A DNA stretch of 64,000 nt from a virus. Positions 1-7,309 of the stretch are shown piece after piece. Each line of letters opens with the position of its first letter. The first letter of the stretch is position 1. A program made the translations under genes and the position numbers. The notes beneath the pieces were generated by a model that had not been told where the DNA came from, did no database searches, and saw nothing but the letters and a program-made list of their open reading frames with translations. Where the stretch lies: positions 268,731 to 332,730 of IMG/VR virus record IMGVR_UViG_3300024999_000030; one strand, 5' to 3'.

Positions 1-846
1 GAGAATATAGAAACTGTTCCATTTCGAGTGGGTAAGATTATTAAACCTACTCAAATTTTCCTTGGCATTAATGATAAGGGAGAAGATTTAATACTTAATC
101 TTAATGAAATAACACATACTATTATTGCTGGGGCCACTGGAGCCGGCAAATCAATGTGCATTCATACCATTCTCCATTCCCTTTTAGTTAAGAGTGGGGT
201 TGATATTATATATTTGGACCCTAAAAAAGTAGAAAGCCAATTATATAGTGGTTTAATTAGTTCTAATGGAATTAACTTAGCTTCTAATTCCAGAGACATT
301 TTAAATGAATTGAATCATATTCACAATTGGATGGAAGATAGATATAAATATATGGCCCAGCAACGTGTGCGTGATGCTATGACATCGTGGCTTACTGTTG
401 GGGACCCTAAACTTAAACCAATGGTGTTGGTTTGTGATGAAGTTGGTGATATGATTTCTGAATCACCAGAGGTAAGAAACATTTTACTTTCTTTGTCGTC
501 TAAATCTAGAGCCGCAGGTTTAAGAATTTTTCTAGCTACTCAACGCCCTGACGTTAAAATTATTGACGGAGCAATCAAAGCTAATTTTACCACTAGAATT
601 TGTTTTAAAACTAGTTCTCGTGTAGACTCTTCCATCATATTAGGTTTTGGTGGTGGCGAACATTTAAGAGGAAAGGGCCATGGGATTTTACTTAAATCAG
701 ATGGTACTGTTATTACTTTTAAAGGGGCGATGGTTGATCAAGTTAGACTTAATAAATATAGTATATCTTCGGTACCAGAAGCAAATATTCCAACTCTGTT
801 GAATTCTTCCATGGAGAGATTAAACCAATTAAAGAAATTAAAATAG
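1..846 (+). CDS. FtsK/SpoIIIE-like DNA translocase ATPase, 5' end outside window
   Basis: The reading frame is open from base 1. A GTG at 28 is a possible start but has no ribosome site, and the residues before it read like the FtsK stretch ahead of the Walker A motif, so the gene most likely begins upstream. The Walker A motif GATGAGKS lies at residues 35-42 counted from the GTG, and a Walker B-like segment MVLVCDEVGDM lies near residues 131-141. The TQRPD motif typical of FtsK/HerA ATPases follows (LATQRPDVKII). There is no FtsK gamma DNA-reading domain at the C-terminus and no membrane segment in the visible part. Members of this family use ATP to move double-stranded DNA. The role in this phage (segregation, packaging or conjugation-like transfer) cannot be read from the sequence. 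Family assignment is confident. Confidence 0.85.
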   Translation, partial: ENIETVPFRVGKIIKPTQIFLGINDKGEDLILNLNEITHTIIAGATGAGKSMCIHTILHSLLVKSGVDIIYLDPKKVESQLYSGLISSNGINLASNSRDILNELNHIHNWMEDRYKYMAQQRVRDAMTSWLTVGDPKLKPMVLVCDEVGDMISESPEVRNILLSLSSKSRAAGLRIFLATQRPDVKIIDGAIKANFTTRICFKTSSRVDSSIILGFGGGEHLRGKGHGILLKSDGTVITFKGAMVDQVRLNKYSISSVPEANIPTLLNSSMERLNQLKKLK

Positions 847-854
847 GAGCAAAC

Positions 855-2081
855 ATGTGGTCAATATTTAAACAAGCAAAACCTGTTTCAAGAAATTTAC
901 CTGATTGGTGTTTTATAGAATATCCCAAACAACTATGTGAAACTTTACATCGCCTATACGTGAGAGCTTATGATAGTCAAATTCTTTCTGGTATGAATCC
1001 CAATGCATTTGTTGATAACATTGGTAAGTTGGGAAGGCTTGAAATTTTACCAAGCCAAAATATAATTTCATCTATCGAAAAATCAGCATATATATATGCG
1101 TCTCTTTTTGGAAATCGAGGTATAGATATACATCCTAATATTCTTAATTTTTTAAATTCTCCAGAACACATTGACACATATGTTCTTAATACTCTTTTTA
1201 GAAAGTTATCTGGAACTCGTAATAATTCTGGAACCCATCTTTTTAGAAGCGGCATAGCTCAAAACTTACTAGCTGATAATATAGCTATGTGCGTATCTGG
1301 ATTAAATACTAATGTGATTGACACTATTCCAAATGAAACATTTAATGGTCCATATTCGTCAATCAAAAAAGAACTTAGTGTGTGGTCTATGGCTGTATTA
1401 CCTTTAGTATATGAATATTTTGATGCGATGAAAATTGCAGATGAATATATAAGAGTAAGAGCTTTAGAATCAGAAGTTCCAGCATTATGTGTTCACCCTA
1501 TGTGTTTAAAAACTTTTAAAATAGATAAACGTATTGTTGATTTATTTAAGTTCTATGTTGTAGATGGCAATAAAATGATTGCTACTTTCTGTTGTGATGC
1601 TCACGCTACTGCCGCTAAAGATAATGGCATTAATTATTTAACTGAACACGTTAATTTTGTATCCGGTCTTAATAAAAATACTAATATTAAATTTGGGCGC
1701 ATTAATAAAAACATGTTTTCTGTGGGCTGGGATAAATGGAAAGAACGAGATTGTATTGTTACATATATAGAATACCCATTATGTCGTCAACCATTTGTAG
1801 CGGAATTAAATAATATTATTGCTTCGGTGTGTGATGATAATAAATGTAGTCCATATTACCCTAGGCTTTACACTCCATTGGAGATTTATAACACAATTTC
1901 TCAATGCACTGTAGCTGAATTATCTAGTTGGCGAGAGTTCTTCATGGCCCATGGTTTAAGCGTTGATGTTGTTGCGTCTAAAAATGAGCGTGAAATATTA
2001 CAGAGAATGAGAGAAACATGGGCTCAAGATAAAGACTTTGGGTTCTTTTCTATGGATGAAAAATTTAAGAAAAACTATTAA
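855..2081 (+). CDS. hypothetical protein, 408 aa, Cys/His pairs
   Basis: This protein is not recognised. It starts at an ATG eight bases after the FtsK-like stop, with TAGGAGC as ribosome site, and is probably co-transcribed with it. In the middle is a possible metal site: C-x4-C in CVHPMCLKTF, followed about 40 residues later by CC-x2-H (CCDAHAT). No signal peptide or membrane segment is evident. Several aromatic-rich stretches suggest a globular fold. The gene is followed directly by the sigma factor. No function is assigned. Confidence 0.75.
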   Translation: MWSIFKQAKPVSRNLPDWCFIEYPKQLCETLHRLYVRAYDSQILSGMNPNAFVDNIGKLGRLEILPSQNIISSIEKSAYIYASLFGNRGIDIHPNILNFLNSPEHIDTYVLNTLFRKLSGTRNNSGTHLFRSGIAQNLLADNIAMCVSGLNTNVIDTIPNETFNGPYSSIKKELSVWSMAVLPLVYEYFDAMKIADEYIRVRALESEVPALCVHPMCLKTFKIDKRIVDLFKFYVVDGNKMIATFCCDAHATAAKDNGINYLTEHVNFVSGLNKNTNIKFGRINKNMFSVGWDKWKERDCIVTYIEYPLCRQPFVAELNNIIASVCDDNKCSPYYPRLYTPLEIYNTISQCTVAELSSWREFFMAHGLSVDVVASKNEREILQRMRETWAQDKDFGFFSMDEKFKKNY

Positions 2082-2083
2082 TA
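2075..2083 (+). promoter_or_regulatory. CTATTAATA motif before the sigma factor gene
   Basis: CTATTAATA spans the stop codon of the upstream gene and lies 24 bases before the sigma factor ATG. It is one copy of a motif found in several intergenic gaps of this window. A TATAAT hexamer occurs just downstream at about 2090, so a sigma70-type -10 box is also possible here. The promoter role is inference. Confidence 0.35.
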
Positions 2084-2107
2084 AAACTGTATAATGTAGG
2101 AGGAAAG

Positions 2108-2926
2108 ATGGCTGGAGATTCCCTTTCTAAACTGGTTGAACAATATTCGCAAGTCTATGGCAGAAAACGCCTTACTAATCAGGAAATGTTCGACAAGATC
2201 AAAGAGTTTCAGGCTACTGAAGATGAAGCGGCTATGATTGAAATGATTGGTGCTAATATTGGTCTCATAATTAAAGACACCTATAGTATTGTTAAGGATT
2301 ACACTCAAGTTGAATCGTATATTGGTAGTGCCATCATTGGCTTTATCGAAGGTGTTAAACATTTTGATGTTGCTAAAAGTGCAGGTTTAACTAATCCAAA
2401 TGGTTATATTTTTGAATGGGTTAGAGCGATGATTCATAAAGATTTTTATAAGGATAAGGCATTTTTATCTGGTCTCACTGGTAAAAATAAAATGATTGTT
2501 AATGCTCTTATCCAGGCAGAGAAGTCTGGGACTCTTTCTACGCCGGATCTTATCGAATCTGTGGCAACTCAATTAAACGAGGATAAGAAAACCGTAACCA
2601 CCGTTCATGCCACCATTGGATCTAAAATTAGTTTGTCTCATATGGACGGTAATGACGTAGTTGATATTCATTATGTTGAACATAATCCAATGGCTGCTGT
2701 TAACATGGCTCATATTAAAACTTCTTTGATGCCTGTTCTTAAAGAAATTTTAACTGAGAGGGAGTTTGATACTGTTCTGTCGCGTATTATGGACGATGAA
2801 ACTTTAGAGACCATTGGTAAGCGTTATGGTGTGTCCAAAGAGGCTGTTCGAATTTATGAAAAGACTGCGTTTAAGAAGCTTCGTGGTGACCATCGGGTCA
2901 AGGCGTTTTTCAATGCCCTGGATTAA
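2108..2926 (+). CDS. sigma-70 family RNA polymerase sigma factor
   Basis: A 272-residue sigma-like protein that would redirect host RNA polymerase to phage promoters. Residues of roughly 40-125 resemble region 2 (helical core with aromatic/basic EWVRAMIHKDFYKDK). The C-terminal 60 residues are a clear region 4: an LTEREFDTVLSRIMDD helix, then the helix-turn-helix TLETIGKRYGVSKEAVRIYE and a basic KLRGDHRVKAF tail. The start ATG has a strong GTAGGAGGAAAG site. The gene sits in a short run with an FtsK-like and a PhoH gene. Family assignment is firm. That it reads the CTATTAATA sites seen in this window is only a hypothesis. Confidence 0.88.
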   Translation: MAGDSLSKLVEQYSQVYGRKRLTNQEMFDKIKEFQATEDEAAMIEMIGANIGLIIKDTYSIVKDYTQVESYIGSAIIGFIEGVKHFDVAKSAGLTNPNGYIFEWVRAMIHKDFYKDKAFLSGLTGKNKMIVNALIQAEKSGTLSTPDLIESVATQLNEDKKTVTTVHATIGSKISLSHMDGNDVVDIHYVEHNPMAAVNMAHIKTSLMPVLKEILTEREFDTVLSRIMDDETLETIGKRYGVSKEAVRIYEKTAFKKLRGDHRVKAFFNALD

Positions 2927-2937
2927 ATAATGAAAAA

Positions 2938-2999
2938 GATATATAGTTCATGTGGGTTAAGTAAACCATTATCATGCTTAACTCGCATGACTATATATC
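2938..2999 (+). other. Long imperfect hairpin between sigma factor and phoH genes
   Basis: The left arm GATATATAGTTCATG plus TGGGTTAAG pairs with CTTAACTCGCATGACTATATATC on the right, with one bulge and a few wobble or mismatch positions, giving a stem of about 22 pairs and a loop near 15 bases. There is no uridine tract after it, so it is not a classical terminator. It may be an RNA-processing or mRNA-stability element, or a DNA-level operator. Confidence 0.5.
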
Positions 3000-3021
3000 G
3001 AATCATAAATAAAATTAAAAT

Positions 3022-3051
3022 AGGAGGTTATATCTTACGAAAAGAAACCTC
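3022..3051 (+). other. Orphan ribosome site with possible sequestering pair
   Basis: AGGAGG at 3022-3027 is a perfect Shine-Dalgarno sequence, but no ATG, GTG or TTG follows at usable distance. GAGGTT (3024-3029) can pair with AACCTC (3046-3051). It may belong to a leader structure, a decayed small gene or a ribosome standby site for the phoH-like gene downstream, whose own site is GAGGGG before the ATG at 3099. Confidence 0.3.
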
Positions 3052-3098
3052 AAAGAAAGATAAAATAATAAAATAAATTTACCTAGAGGGGTACTCTT

Positions 3099-4352
3099 AT
3101 GCCTACTTATGTTGTTGACACTTCCGTCCTACTTGAAGATCAATCTGTACTTAATGACATGCAAGATTCAGAGCTTATTATCCCATTAGCTGTACTTCAG
3201 GAGTTAGATAATCATAAATGTGATTTAGGATTAGTTGGATATAACGCTCGAACTTTCGTTAAACAACTTGAAAAACTAAGACAAAATGCTTGCTTGACGG
3301 ATGGTGTATCATTCGGTTCTTCATGTTCTTTAAAAGTGGACGTTACAGAGTTTCCCAATGCCACAGCCGATCAAAAAATTATAGCCCTATGTGAGTCCCT
3401 AAAAAAAGAAGCCAAAGATAAAATATTCTTATTGTCTGAAGATATATCTTTGAGGTTAATTGCTGAAGCAAAAGGAATATCTGCTAAATCTGGAATGTAT
3501 ATGCAAGATGAAAGTTTATATAAAGGTGTTAGAGAAATTAGTCTTGAAAAGAATGAAATAGATTCTTTCTTCAAAACAAAACGGGCGCCTATTGATTTTG
3601 CATACCCTAATGAATATTTTATTATGAGGGGAAATGGAAATGGTGGTGCTGTTGGAAAATATAAACAGAAGTCTGGATGCATAGTTCCACTGGGAGATGT
3701 TGATATTGTAAATGATTTTGTGCGTGCTAGAAATGCAAACCAAAGGTTTCTTGTTGATGCTATTCTCGATCCGGATATTTCGATAGTAATGGCGGCATCT
3801 AAAGCTGGTTGTGGAAAAACTATTCTATCTCTTGGGGCAGCTTTATATCTCACTAGACACGCTAAAAGTTATCAACAGGTTGTAATTACCAAGGCCGTGA
3901 CTCCCGTTGGAGGAAAAGATTCCATTGGTTTTCTTCCAGGTTCTTTCGACGAGAAAATGCGTTTCTGGACTTTAAATTTTACTGATAATTTATCGGTGGT
4001 TTCTGATGAAAAGGGTGGTTATGGTTCAGATATTTTTACCTCAGATGACATTGAAGTTTGTTCTTTAATGCATATGAGGGGAAGGTCACTTCATCATGCG
4101 ATTATTATTGTAGATGAATTTCAAAACCTCACTCCAAAAGAAGCAAAGACAATTATCACGAGAGTGGGTGAGGGATCAAAAATTATTTGCTTAGGAGATA
4201 TAACTCAAATTGACGTATCGTATTTAAATGAATATAATAATGGCTTAACTTATATTACTAATAAATTTAAAGAACATGATATTGCAGCTAGCGTATATCT
4301 AGATAAAAATGAAAGATCTCGTCTGTCTAATTTAGCCGCAGAGATTCTGTAA
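3099..4352 (+). CDS. phoH: PIN-PhoH fusion ATPase (YlaK-like)
   Basis: The N-terminal ~150 residues are a PIN nuclease-like domain: TYVVDTSVLL supplies the first acidic residue (D7), QELDNHK the conserved Glu, and LLSEDISL a later acidic pair. The C-terminal ~200 residues are a PhoH-type P-loop ATPase with Walker A KAGCGKTILS near residues 234-243 and Walker B IIIVDEFQNLTP near 338. PIN-PhoH proteins are thought to be RNA helicase-nucleases that act in RNA metabolism, and phoH genes are common in large phages. The length of 417 aa is normal for the fused form. The gene stands alone between two hairpins, which suggests its own transcript. Domain assignment is confident; the role in infection is not known. 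Confidence 0.9.
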   Translation: MPTYVVDTSVLLEDQSVLNDMQDSELIIPLAVLQELDNHKCDLGLVGYNARTFVKQLEKLRQNACLTDGVSFGSSCSLKVDVTEFPNATADQKIIALCESLKKEAKDKIFLLSEDISLRLIAEAKGISAKSGMYMQDESLYKGVREISLEKNEIDSFFKTKRAPIDFAYPNEYFIMRGNGNGGAVGKYKQKSGCIVPLGDVDIVNDFVRARNANQRFLVDAILDPDISIVMAASKAGCGKTILSLGAALYLTRHAKSYQQVVITKAVTPVGGKDSIGFLPGSFDEKMRFWTLNFTDNLSVVSDEKGGYGSDIFTSDDIEVCSLMHMRGRSLHHAIIIVDEFQNLTPKEAKTIITRVGEGSKIICLGDITQIDVSYLNEYNNGLTYITNKFKEHDIAASVYLDKNERSRLSNLAAEIL

Positions 4353-4374
4353 AATAAATTACTTAGTTAAGTTG

Positions 4375-4404
4375 CTACTGCATGGTTATTTTATCATGCA
4401 GTAG
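4375..4404 (+). other. Perfect 10-bp hairpin after phoH
   Basis: CTACTGCATG (4375-4384) and CATGCAGTAG (4395-4404) are perfect inverted repeats around a 10-base AT loop. The following bases are TGTCTTAATTT, only weakly U-rich, and the ribosome site of the next gene follows within 12 bases. It could be a weak terminator, an attenuator or a processing site. Confidence 0.45.
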
Positions 4405-4425
4405 TGTCTTAATTTGGAGGCACAT

Positions 4426-4815
4426 ATGATAAGTACTGAAGACAGTGTAAGAACATTTTTGGAATGTATTTCTATACAGCCCACTGGAGATGTGGAACAA
4501 GACGCTAAGATTAAAGAAATACTTAAGAAAAGCATTTATGATTTATGTTTTGTTATGGTTCCCGATGTAGATTCTTTAGTTGATGATCGGGGTGTGTTTA
4601 AACCAAGCTCTCCAGAACATGCCGCTGTAATGAAAGCCTTTCTAGGAGAGCAACGTAAAGTTATTTTTTCTGTATTTAGTGGAATAGCTAAACTCAAAGA
4701 AGAAGATGAAAACACAAAATCTGAGCTAAAGGCTGAAATTAAAGAACTTAAATTAGATATGAATAAAATTATGACTAGACTTAAAGGTATTATGAAAAAT
4801 CAACTCACTTCTTAA
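4426..4815 (+). CDS. hypothetical protein, 129 aa, C-terminal coiled coil
   Basis: Not recognised. The ATG at 4426 is chosen because GGAGG at 4416-4420 sits just ahead of it; an upstream TTG at 4414 would place the ribosome site inside the gene. The N-terminal ~85 residues are mixed helical. The last 45 residues, from about EEDENTKSELKAEIK onward, are Lys/Glu-rich with leucine or isoleucine spacing typical of a coiled coil, suggesting oligomerisation. It is the last gene before the 371-base non-coding region. Confidence 0.65.
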   Translation: MISTEDSVRTFLECISIQPTGDVEQDAKIKEILKKSIYDLCFVMVPDVDSLVDDRGVFKPSSPEHAAVMKAFLGEQRKVIFSVFSGIAKLKEEDENTKSELKAEIKELKLDMNKIMTRLKGIMKNQLTS

Positions 4816-4840
4816 TTTTTTTAATTGGCATGGAAGTTGC

Positions 4841-4858
4841 TACGCGCGTGCGCGCGTA
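4841..4858. repeat. Alternating purine-pyrimidine CG palindrome
   Basis: TACGCGCG, TG, CGCGCGTA form an 18-base inverted repeat in otherwise AT-rich DNA. Alternating CG runs of this sort can adopt Z-DNA and can form a strong RNA stem-loop. No U tract follows. Confidence 0.6.
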
Positions 4859-4900
4859 TTATTTAGTATTATTATATTATTATAATAATAAAACAATACG
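4855..4900. repeat. AT-rich imperfect inverted repeat
   Basis: The segment begins CGTATT and ends AATACG, with TATTATTATA and TATAATAATA nested inside. About 20 positions pair with one gap, so the segment could extrude as a cruciform or act as an easily melted element beside the repeat array. Confidence 0.5.
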
Positions 4901-4905
4901 CCTCA

Positions 4906-4993
4906 ATTGAGGACCACTATTGAGGGGCTCATATGAGGACATCATATGAGGTAAACATATTGAGGCAAACATAATGCGGCGAATATATTGAGA
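4906..4993 (+). repeat. Seven TGAGG-type direct repeats, 13/14-base period
   Basis: The core TGAGG (or variants TGCGG, TGAGA) begins at 4908, 4921, 4934, 4947, 4961, 4975 and 4989, so the steps are 13, 13, 13, 14, 14 and 14 bases. The middle units share a longer form, ATATGAGG or ATATTGAGG followed by a 5-base spacer often ending AAAC. The first core is also half of the palindrome CCTCAATTGAGG. The regular short period resembles iterons or a multi-site operator. Each unit also carries a start codon fused to a GAGG ribosome-site core. Confidence 0.7.
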
Positions 4994-5024
4994 CAAATAA
5001 TTAAATTATTAAATTATTCGTCTC
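4990..5024. repeat. Inverted repeat with GAGAC/GTCTC ends
   Basis: GAGACAAATAATT at the left is matched by AATTATTCGTCTC at the right with one mismatch around an AT-rich centre. A further GGTCTC copy lies at 5031-5036. It overlaps the last repeat of the TGAGG array, so array and inverted repeat may form one protein-binding region. Confidence 0.5.
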
Positions 5025-5045
5025 ATTTATGGTCTCATTATTCTA

Positions 5046-5073
5046 TTGTCTTTGCTAAATAAGGGAGTATTAT
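5046..5073 (+). promoter_or_regulatory. Weak sigma70-like promoter
   Basis: TTGTCT at 5046-5051 and TATTAT at 5068-5073 with 16 bases between resemble -35 and -10 boxes. The match is poorer than the five TTGACT-N17-TATATT promoters of this window, and the leader to the ATG at 5187 would be more than 100 bases long. Confidence 0.3.
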
Positions 5074-5186
5074 AGTTATATGTATTATATAATAATTTCT
5101 TTAAATAATTTCTTTATAAGAATGTTTTAAAGACATTACGGGAATCTTAAAAGTGTATTTGAAATACAGAGTAAGTTGGAGGAAAT

Positions 5187-5516
5187 ATGATAGTGCTAGC
5201 AATTCTTCTTGGGGCAATAGCAACTGAAGCTACTGTAAAAGTTCTTTTACGTGGATCTATATTTGAATCTCCTAGAAATTGGATTTATTCAAAAATATCT
5301 GATCAAAAATTTATTGGCAAATTAATTCGTTGTCCTTATTGCTTATCGTTTTGGGTATCAATGTTGATACTTATATCAGCATTACATTTACCTAGTTGGT
5401 TCTTGGTTTATGTTTCATGGATGTCTATATGTAGACTTAGCAATATAATTCATGACATCTCTGATAAGATTTATTATACGCAATATGGAACTGGAATCTC
5501 CCAGGATTCAAAATAA
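5187..5516 (+). CDS. DUF1360-like small membrane protein
   Basis: A 109-residue protein with two or three hydrophobic stretches: residues about 1-20 (IVLAILLGAIATEATVKVLL) and about 57-80 around FWVSMLILISALHLPSWFLV. The motif RCPYCLSFW with its CxxC matches the DUF1360 family of small membrane proteins found in bacteria and several phages. The start has GTTGGAGGAAAT as ribosome site. It is the first gene after the repeat-rich region. The function of the family is unknown. The assignment rests on the CPYCLSFW motif and the membrane pattern. Confidence 0.65.
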   Translation: MIVLAILLGAIATEATVKVLLRGSIFESPRNWIYSKISDQKFIGKLIRCPYCLSFWVSMLILISALHLPSWFLVYVSWMSICRLSNIIHDISDKIYYTQYGTGISQDSK

Positions 5517-5530
5517 GAAAGAAGGCTGAC

Positions 5531-5812
5531 ATGCAACAAACTGAAATCAATATAACATTTCCTGTAATTATTGGAGCCCAAGACTATCATGAGTTTATGG
5601 ATTATAGAGATGTTTTAAAAGATATTACTGGTGAACCTATTAAATACATTGAAATACAATCGGAACTTTATGAAATAGAAAACTTTACAGGAAACAAAAC
5701 AGATAAAGATAAACTTATATTTGAACTTACAAATAAATTATCTGGATTAGTAGATATCAAAAAACTTCTTAAAAGAAACCATACTCCATATTGTGCTGTG
5801 TTTTATATTTAA
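5531..5812 (+). CDS. hypothetical protein, 93 aa
   Basis: Not recognised. It starts 14 bases after the DUF1360-like gene, with AAGAAGG as ribosome site, and is probably in the same transcript. The sequence alternates strand-like segments (INITFPVIIGA, YIEIQSELYEI, CAVFYI) with a Lys-rich helix (LTNKLSGLVDIKKLLKRN), suggesting a small alpha/beta fold. No motif points to a function. Confidence 0.6.
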   Translation: MQQTEINITFPVIIGAQDYHEFMDYRDVLKDITGEPIKYIEIQSELYEIENFTGNKTDKDKLIFELTNKLSGLVDIKKLLKRNHTPYCAVFYI

Positions 5813-5824
5813 CACTATTCTTGA

Positions 5825-5853
5825 TTGACTTTTTAATTTATGTATATTATATT
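5825..5853 (+). promoter_or_regulatory. TTGACT-N17-TATATT promoter
   Basis: TTGACT at 5825-5830 and TATATT at 5848-5853 are spaced by exactly 17 bases, 28 bases ahead of the AAA+ gene start. It is one of five copies with identical boxes and identical spacing in this window, each in an intergenic gap. Confidence 0.8.
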
Positions 5854-5881
5854 TTATAAGCAATAAAAAGAAAGGACTAAA

Positions 5882-7309
5882 ATGATAAGTGAAAGCAAAT
5901 TAAAGTTTTGGATTGAAAACAATCAAAACGTTTTGTTCGTTGGTAAGCACGGAGTGGGTAAGACCGCTAGAGTTTTAAATGCCTTTGAGGAATCAAAACT
6001 TAAATGGTTATATTTTAGTGCTTCCACTCTAGATCCATGGGTGGATTTTATTGGCATTCCAAAAGAAGTAAAAGATGCAAATGGCAATAGTTACATAGAC
6101 TTAGTCCGTCCAAAGGCTTTTGCTGAAGACGATGTAGAGGCTATTTTCTTGGACGAATATAACAGAAGTCCTAAAAAAGTTAGAAATGCAGTAATGGAAC
6201 TCATACAATTCAAATCTATTAACGGTAAGAAATTTAAAAACCTTAGAATTATTTGGGCTGCTATTAACCCAGACGAAGAAGGAGATGGAGAAGAAGGTTA
6301 TGATGTGGAAAAACTCGATCCTGCTCAAAGAGATAGGTTTCATGTAATCGTGGATGTTCCATATAAACCAGATCGTGGATATTTTGTGTCTAAATATGGA
6401 AAGGAAATTTCAGAAGATGCTATTGGGTGGTGGACTGATTTAGATAAAGTTTCTCAAAATAGTGTGTCTCCTAGACGATTAGACTATGCATTAGATTTGT
6501 ATGTTAAAAAAGGAGATCTTAGAGACGTCTTACCAAGCAATGTTAACGTAACTAAACTCATACAAGAACTAGGAGGAAGAAGTACAAAGAAGGCTATAGC
6601 TGATTTATATTCCTCTCAAGACGTAGATAAGTCAAAAATCTTTTTATCGTCTAGAAATAATGTGGATGCTATTACTAAACTATTGAATATAAATGAGGGT
6701 TATAGAAAATTCTTTTTGCCTTTAATTGGAGAAGAAGATCTTGCTAGACTTATGTCAACTAGCAATATCATTTATGAAAACGTTATTCAAGATAGTAAGT
6801 ATGAAAGTATTATACAGGAAATTAAGAAAACAAAATCTTCATTAGCTAAAAGACTAATGAAAGATGTGCCACAAAAAATTAAAGGATATACTTTTTCTTC
6901 TGTGTCTTTAGATAATCCACCTAATGCAAAGCGTTCAAAAAAGTTTACTATAAAAACAGGGGTAGCTATAAGTTACGTTTTATCTAGCAAACGTAGTTCA
7001 TTATATGGAACGTACGATAGAGTATGTGCTATTAATTATATAATTCATAATATAAAATCAACAGATGATATTAAAACTTTTAAAGAATCAATTGAAATTA
7101 TGAAAACATTATTCGAGAGATCTAATTTTACTACAATAAATAAAATAACTCACATAGATCATATTTTTGGTTTTGTTATTAAAAAATTAAGTTTACTGAA
7201 TGGTAGAGATGCAGGTAAAGAACTTTCAATCTTTAATGCTAGCCTATCGGCTATTGGCAAAAATAAATTAAACTTATTCTTAGTAAGTAGGGGCATTATG
7301 TATGTTTAA
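5882..7309 (+). CDS. MoxR-like AAA+ ATPase
   Basis: A 475-residue ATPase. Walker A GKHGVGKT is at residues 21-28. Walker B AIFLDEYNRSPKKVRNAVMELIQ follows near residues 86-108, and a sensor-1 asparagine sits in IWAAINPDEEG near 125. The order and the N-R-S box after Walker B fit the MoxR/AAA_5 group. These ATPases usually act as chaperones together with VWA-domain partners, and the next gene, overlapping by 8 bases, is such a partner. The C-terminal half is Lys-rich and has no recognised domain. It has its own TTGACT/TATATT promoter. The family is confident; the substrate is unknown. Confidence 0.85.
   Translation: MISESKLKFWIENNQNVLFVGKHGVGKTARVLNAFEESKLKWLYFSASTLDPWVDFIGIPKEVKDANGNSYIDLVRPKAFAEDDVEAIFLDEYNRSPKKVRNAVMELIQFKSINGKKFKNLRIIWAAINPDEEGDGEEGYDVEKLDPAQRDRFHVIVDVPYKPDRGYFVSKYGKEISEDAIGWWTDLDKVSQNSVSPRRLDYALDLYVKKGDLRDVLPSNVNVTKLIQELGGRSTKKAIADLYSSQDVDKSKIFLSSRNNVDAITKLLNINEGYRKFFLPLIGEEDLARLMSTSNIIYENVIQDSKYESIIQEIKKTKSSLAKRLMKDVPQKIKGYTFSSVSLDNPPNAKRSKKFTIKTGVAISYVLSSKRSSLYGTYDRVCAINYIIHNIKSTDDIKTFKESIEIMKTLFERSNFTTINKITHIDHIFGFVIKKLSLLNGRDAGKELSIFNASLSAIGKNKLNLFLVSRGIMYV

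Larger units (their letters stand above)
4816..5186 (+). other. 371-base non-coding region with palindromes and repeat array
   Basis: No credible gene lies here on either strand. In order the region holds an alternating CG palindrome, a long AT-rich inverted repeat, a perfect 12-bp palindrome CCTCAATTGAGG (4901-4912), seven TGAGG-type direct repeats, an inverted repeat with GAGAC/GTCTC ends, a weak promoter-like pair and the ribosome site of the next gene. Such a mix resembles replication origins or complex operators. It is the longest intergenic region in the window. Confidence 0.7.

Noticed and set aside
2938-2999. Hairpin as tRNA or terminator
   Set aside because: The arms do not give a cloverleaf or CCA end, and there is no uridine tract after the stem.
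3028-3074. Small leader gene after AGGAGG at 3022
   Set aside because: No ATG, GTG or TTG occurs at usable distance; it would need an ATA or ATC start.
4906-4993. Repeat array as a CRISPR
   Set aside because: Repeats are only 5-9 bases and spacers 4-6 bases, far too short, and no cas genes are present; the Cas4-like nuclease at 13626 lies beside SbcCD instead.
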